Assembly (NCBI RefSeq): GCF_000444995.1
Contig: NC_022044.1
Location: 1-64,000, forward strand
DNA length: 64,000 nt
Source: Paracoccus aminophilus JCM 7686
GTDB taxonomy: Bacteria > Pseudomonadota > Alphaproteobacteria > Rhodobacterales > Rhodobacteraceae
Direction: 5' to 3'
The position numbers were made by a program, and so were the translations under genes. Positions 61,397 through 64,000 of this stretch are shown piece by piece. The number at the start of each line of letters is the position of its first letter. The stretch's first letter is position 1. The notes under the pieces are model-generated. The model was not told the origin of the DNA. It saw only the letters and a list, made by a program, of their open reading frames with translations, and did not search any database.

Positions 61397-62080
61397 TCAG
61401 AGTGCGGCGTGGTGATCCTGATGGCGCTTGAACAGAGCCTCGGCCCAGGCGCCGCGCTTGCGAATGCGCTCATCGGGATGGGTCGACATGGCGTCGGCGA
61501 TCGTGCGCAGATAGGCGGGCGCGCCCTCGGCCAGCGAGCGGTCGACCCATTCCAGCCCTTCGTCGATCTGCTCGCTCTGGATCAAGAGACGGGCGAGATT
61601 GAACTGTGCCCAGCATTCGCCAAGCTCGGCCGCGCGGGTGAAATAGCTTTGGGCCATGCTGGCCGGATTGGGACAGCGGCCAGCCTCGGCCATCATTCCG
61701 AGCATGTTCAGCGCCTTCGCGTGATCCTTGGCCGCTGCGGCGGAGTAAAGCCGGAAGGCTTCGGCATCGCTTTGCGGCACGCCATGTCCCGAGAGATAGA
61801 GCTCGCCCAGATTGAACATCGCCCATGCCTCGCCCAGATCGGCGGCGCGGCTATAGTAAACGGCGGCCGCCGTGGCATCTGCCGGGACGCCCCAACCGCG
61901 CTCGTAGATCCGCCCGAGAGTGTTCAGAGCGGCCGGATTCCCAGCGCGGGCCGCGGTCTTGAAATTGTCGATTGCAGCCTGCGGTTGCCCCGTGTCCAGC
62001 ATGAGCTGGCCCAGAGAGAGGGCAGCCTCCCCGTCGTCGGCAGAGGATTTTTCGGTTCCGGACGTTGTGAGAGAAGGCAT
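61397..62080 (-). CDS. Sel1-repeat (TPR-like) protein
   Basis: 227 aa with at least three tandem Sel1-like repeats (ALNTLGRIYERGWGVPADAT, AMFNLGELYLSGHGVPQSDA, ALNMLGMMAEAGR), an alpha-solenoid for protein-protein contacts. No signal peptide, so probably cytosolic. ATG 62080 lacks a clear ribosome site; the frame opens at 62197 with no better one. It is not in an operon with the flanking genes and its role is unknown. Confidence 0.8.
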   Translation of the reverse strand: MPSLTTSGTEKSSADDGEAALSLGQLMLDTGQPQAAIDNFKTAARAGNPAALNTLGRIYERGWGVPADATAAAVYYSRAADLGEAWAMFNLGELYLSGHGVPQSDAEAFRLYSAAAAKDHAKALNMLGMMAEAGRCPNPASMAQSYFTRAAELGECWAQFNLARLLIQSEQIDEGLEWVDRSLAEGAPAYLRTIADAMSTHPDERIRKRGAWAEALFKRHQDHHAAL

Positions 62081-62535
62081 ATATCGTCGATGGTTAGAAA
62101 AGGTTGCAGGGCAGGAAGCCTGTCGTTCAGTGTAGCAGAAGCGCGGGACGGGCGACAATGCAAAGCTCTGGCATTGGACCGCGCCGGGCCAGAACAACTA
62201 AGCCGCTGGTTGTGTGGTGCGCTGGGTCCCGATGCGCGTGAAAACACCCCAAGATTGTTCCGCGCGCGCTGCGCGACAGGGCGGGTCCTGCAAAATCGCC
62301 GGGGGTTTTGAGGATTCGGCGCCACCCGATCCCCGAGATCGCACCGCTCAGGCGGGTGGCTGGCCGGTGCGGCGGGTTTTCCAGAGCGGATCGGGGAAAG
62401 CGCCTCCCGGCGTTTTTCCGCCGATCGGTCGAGGGAAGGTTAAGGGGCTGCTCGGGTAAAAGTCGCAACTTCCCTAGTCACCGTAAGGGGTTGCAAGCGG
62501 TTTATAAGGAAACCCGATTCGCGTGAGCGCGCCGG
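62081..62535. other. Intergenic region between Sel1 gene and hutC
   Basis: 455 bp. Several short ORFs exist on both strands but none looks like a protein. A hairpin-like GCGCC-TCCC-GGCGT followed by TTTT occurs near 62401-62416. The far right (62480-62520) is less GC-rich. No RNA gene was recognised. Confidence 0.4.
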
Positions 62536-63249
62536 TCAGTGTTCGGCGATCATCACATAGCCGGGATGGAAGGCGAGCCGGACCGAGGTGATCGCGCCCA
62601 GATCGTTCCAAGTGGTGCGCTGCATCACCAGCAAGGCCTGATCGCGCCGGGTCTCGAGCAGGCGGGCGTCGCGGGCATTGGCGTTTTCGGCGGTAATGTC
62701 GAAATCGGCATGGATATAGGGCGCGGTGCGCACCAGCCATTCATTGGCGTTGATCTTGCGGAAATCGACGCCTTGGACCTCGGGCACGGCGACCGGATTG
62801 ATCCAGCGGTCCTCGACCTGAAACGGCGCGTCATCGCTGTAATGGACGGCGCGCAGATGGATCAGCAGCGCGCCGACCGGCAGTTTCATCCGCGCGGCCA
62901 CCGCTTCAGGCAGCGGGCTCAGGCGCTGCGCGACGATGCGGTGGGAATAGCTGCGCCCGCTTTCCTCGATCCGCTCGCGCCAGATCGGGATGGTCAGCGT
63001 GGCCTTGCGCGAGGGATTGACCGTGACATGGGTGCCCGCGCGGCGCTTGCGGTCAAGCAGCCCCTCTTCGGCGAGCAGTTGCAGCGCCTTGTTGACGGTG
63101 GCCCGGGCCGCGCCGAATTCGATGGCCAGCGCGGCCTCGTCGGGAATGCGGTCGCCTTGCCGCCATTCCCGCTCGACAATCCGGCGCCGCACCTCATTGA
63201 AGATGAGCTGGGCCTTGGAGAAAGCGGGAACGGCGGGTTTGGTGGTCAC
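62536..63249 (-). CDS. hutC: HutC-like histidine utilisation repressor (GntR family)
   Basis: 237-aa GntR-family repressor. Winged HTH at residues about 10-75 (QLIFNEVRRRIVEREWRQGD, DEAALAIEFGAARATVNKAL) and a UTRA ligand-binding domain after it (HYSDDAPFQVEDRWINP, TTWNDLGAITSVRLAFHPGY). HutC proteins sense urocanate. The start is a GTG at 63249, overlapping the hutF stop in ATGTGA and preceded by AGGA; the longer frame to 63351 would read far into hutF. It is downstream of hutF, so it is probably autoregulated with it. Confidence 0.9.
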   Translation of the reverse strand: MTTKPAVPAFSKAQLIFNEVRRRIVEREWRQGDRIPDEAALAIEFGAARATVNKALQLLAEEGLLDRKRRAGTHVTVNPSRKATLTIPIWRERIEESGRSYSHRIVAQRLSPLPEAVAARMKLPVGALLIHLRAVHYSDDAPFQVEDRWINPVAVPEVQGVDFRKINANEWLVRTAPYIHADFDITAENANARDARLLETRRDQALLVMQRTTWNDLGAITSVRLAFHPGYVMIAEH

Positions 63250-64000
63250 ATCTTGTCCTGAAGTCGGGCGATACAGCTCAGATAATCTGCAACAATTCGG
63301 TCGCGGTCGATATGTTTTCCGCCCGAGACAACGTGACGTCCAGCCGCCCAAACGTCGGTGACCAGTCCGTCATGTCCGGCGAAGACCAGAGAATCGAGCA
63401 TTTCATCGCCTTTGCGCCCGATCATCACTTCGTTTTTCAGCGAAACCGCGGCGAGGTCGGCGAAGAGGCCCGGCTTGATCGCGCCGGTCGCGCGGCCCGC
63501 GGCTGTGGCGCCACCGTCCAGACCAGCCTCATAAAGCACCCGGCCAGTGGTTTTCTCGCGCGTGGCCAGAATCGCGCGGCCAGTGTCGCGCAGGCGTTGG
63601 CTATATTCGAGCGTGCGCAGCTCTTCGACCAGCGAGATCCGGACGTTGCTGTCCGAGCCATAGCCCCAGCGCCCGCCAGCATTTTGCCAGACCGTGCCGT
63701 TGAAGATCCCGTCGCCAAGGCTCGATTCGGTGATCGGGCACAGGCCCGCGACCGCGCCGCTCTGGGCAAGGCGGATGGTTTCGTCATCGGTCATATGGGT
63801 CGCATGGATCAGCGTCCAGTTGCGGTCCACGCTCGCATGATCGAGCAGCCATTCAACCGGGCGCTGACCATAGCCTGCCGAGATTTCTTCGATCTCGGGT
63901 ATCTGCTCGGCAATGTGGAGATGCATCGGCCGACCGGGGCGCAGCTTTTCGACGAAAGCGAGCCCGTCCTTGCTGACCGCGCGCAGCGAATGCGGCGCAA
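63246..64000 (-). CDS. hutF: Formimidoylglutamate deiminase, C-terminal part (cut by window edge)
   Basis: Amidohydrolase-superfamily enzyme that deiminates N-formimino-L-glutamate to N-formyl-L-glutamate in histidine breakdown. Seen motifs: APHSLRAV at the window edge, MHLHIAEQ with the metal-binding HxH-type histidine, LIHATHMTDDE, and GSDSNVRISLVEELR with the catalytic-site aspartate. About 250 C-terminal residues are present; the N-terminal part lies beyond position 64000. The stop overlaps the hutC start (translational coupling). Confidence 0.92.
   Translation of the reverse strand, partial: APHSLRAVSKDGLAFVEKLRPGRPMHLHIAEQIPEIEEISAGYGQRPVEWLLDHASVDRNWTLIHATHMTDDETIRLAQSGAVAGLCPITESSLGDGIFNGTVWQNAGGRWGYGSDSNVRISLVEELRTLEYSQRLRDTGRAILATREKTTGRVLYEAGLDGGATAAGRATGAIKPGLFADLAAVSLKNEVMIGRKGDEMLDSLVFAGHDGLVTDVWAAGRHVVSGGKHIDRDRIVADYLSCIARLQDKM

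Noticed and set aside
61259..62311. 350-codon plus-strand ORF
   Set aside because: Antisense to the Sel1-repeat gene, whose repeats are unmistakable.
62460..62520. tRNA-like look of the sequence near 62490
   Set aside because: No acceptor stem or anticodon arm could be paired, and no conserved T-loop is present.
62127..62530. Several short ORFs between the Sel1 gene and hutC
   Set aside because: Overlapping in several frames, Arg/Pro-rich, no ribosome sites; typical GC-rich noise.
1..64000. CRISPR arrays, insertion sequences, rRNA and tRNA genes
   Set aside because: No regularly spaced repeats, transposase-like proteins with terminal inverted repeats, or RNA gene signatures were found by eye.

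Overview
The window is GC-rich, strongly G/C-ending in codon third positions, and reads as an accessory replicon (megaplasmid or chromid) of a Rhodobacterales alphaproteobacterium, most likely Paracoccus or a close relative. The genus is an inference from gene style and from the replicon architecture. No rRNA, tRNA, CRISPR array or insertion sequence was seen.

Replicon backbone (1-5.9 kb): a Rep_3-type initiator is divergent from parA-parB across an intergenic origin candidate (iteron-like elements plus an AT-rich tract). Three copies of a GTTTCGC-A/T-GCGAAAC palindrome (probable parS) flank and lie inside parB. A helix-turn-helix protein of unknown role and a ccdAB toxin-antitoxin pair follow.

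Metabolic island 1 (5.9-19.9 kb): gnd, a RibF-like FMN adenylyltransferase without the riboflavin kinase half, and hutD. Then comes a leftward operon of livK, an HpaB-family flavin monooxygenase, a RidA-family protein, a DUF1028 protein, an ArgE-like M20 deacylase, a LysR regulator and a fusion of a flavin reductase with a LysR-type ligand-binding domain. LivHMGF is encoded divergently. I read this as uptake and oxidative breakdown of one small, probably nitrogen-containing, compound, with a flavin reductase that may sense the substrate. This is the strongest candidate for an undescribed system.

Magnesium and signalling block (20-25.8 kb): a small proline-containing leader ORF, an MgtA-type P-type ATPase, MgtC, and a FixL/FixJ-like two-component pair. 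Next are a bicupin, a LysR regulator divergent from an aldehyde dehydrogenase, and a Hint-domain protein next to an unusually AT-rich stretch. An SDR gene converges with, and overlaps, an adenylation-carrier-reductase (NRPS-like) gene.

Sulfur-linked block (35-46.4 kb): an FAD oxidoreductase coupled to a two-cluster ferredoxin and to an SsuABC/TauABC-like transporter with two different permeases. It is followed by a phosphomannomutase, a LuxR regulator, cysD and a cysN-cysC fusion. Together they suggest scavenging of an organosulfur compound plus sulfate activation, but the substrate is not visible in the sequence.

Right end (46.6-64 kb): a very large cytosolic hybrid kinase (five PAS, HisKA, HATPase, two REC, Hpt), formate-tetrahydrofolate ligase, and an AcrAB-like RND efflux pair behind an 11-bp-arm operator-like palindrome. 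After these come a complete four-gene siderophore ABC importer, a Sel1-repeat protein, and hutC-hutF, with hutF cut by the window edge.
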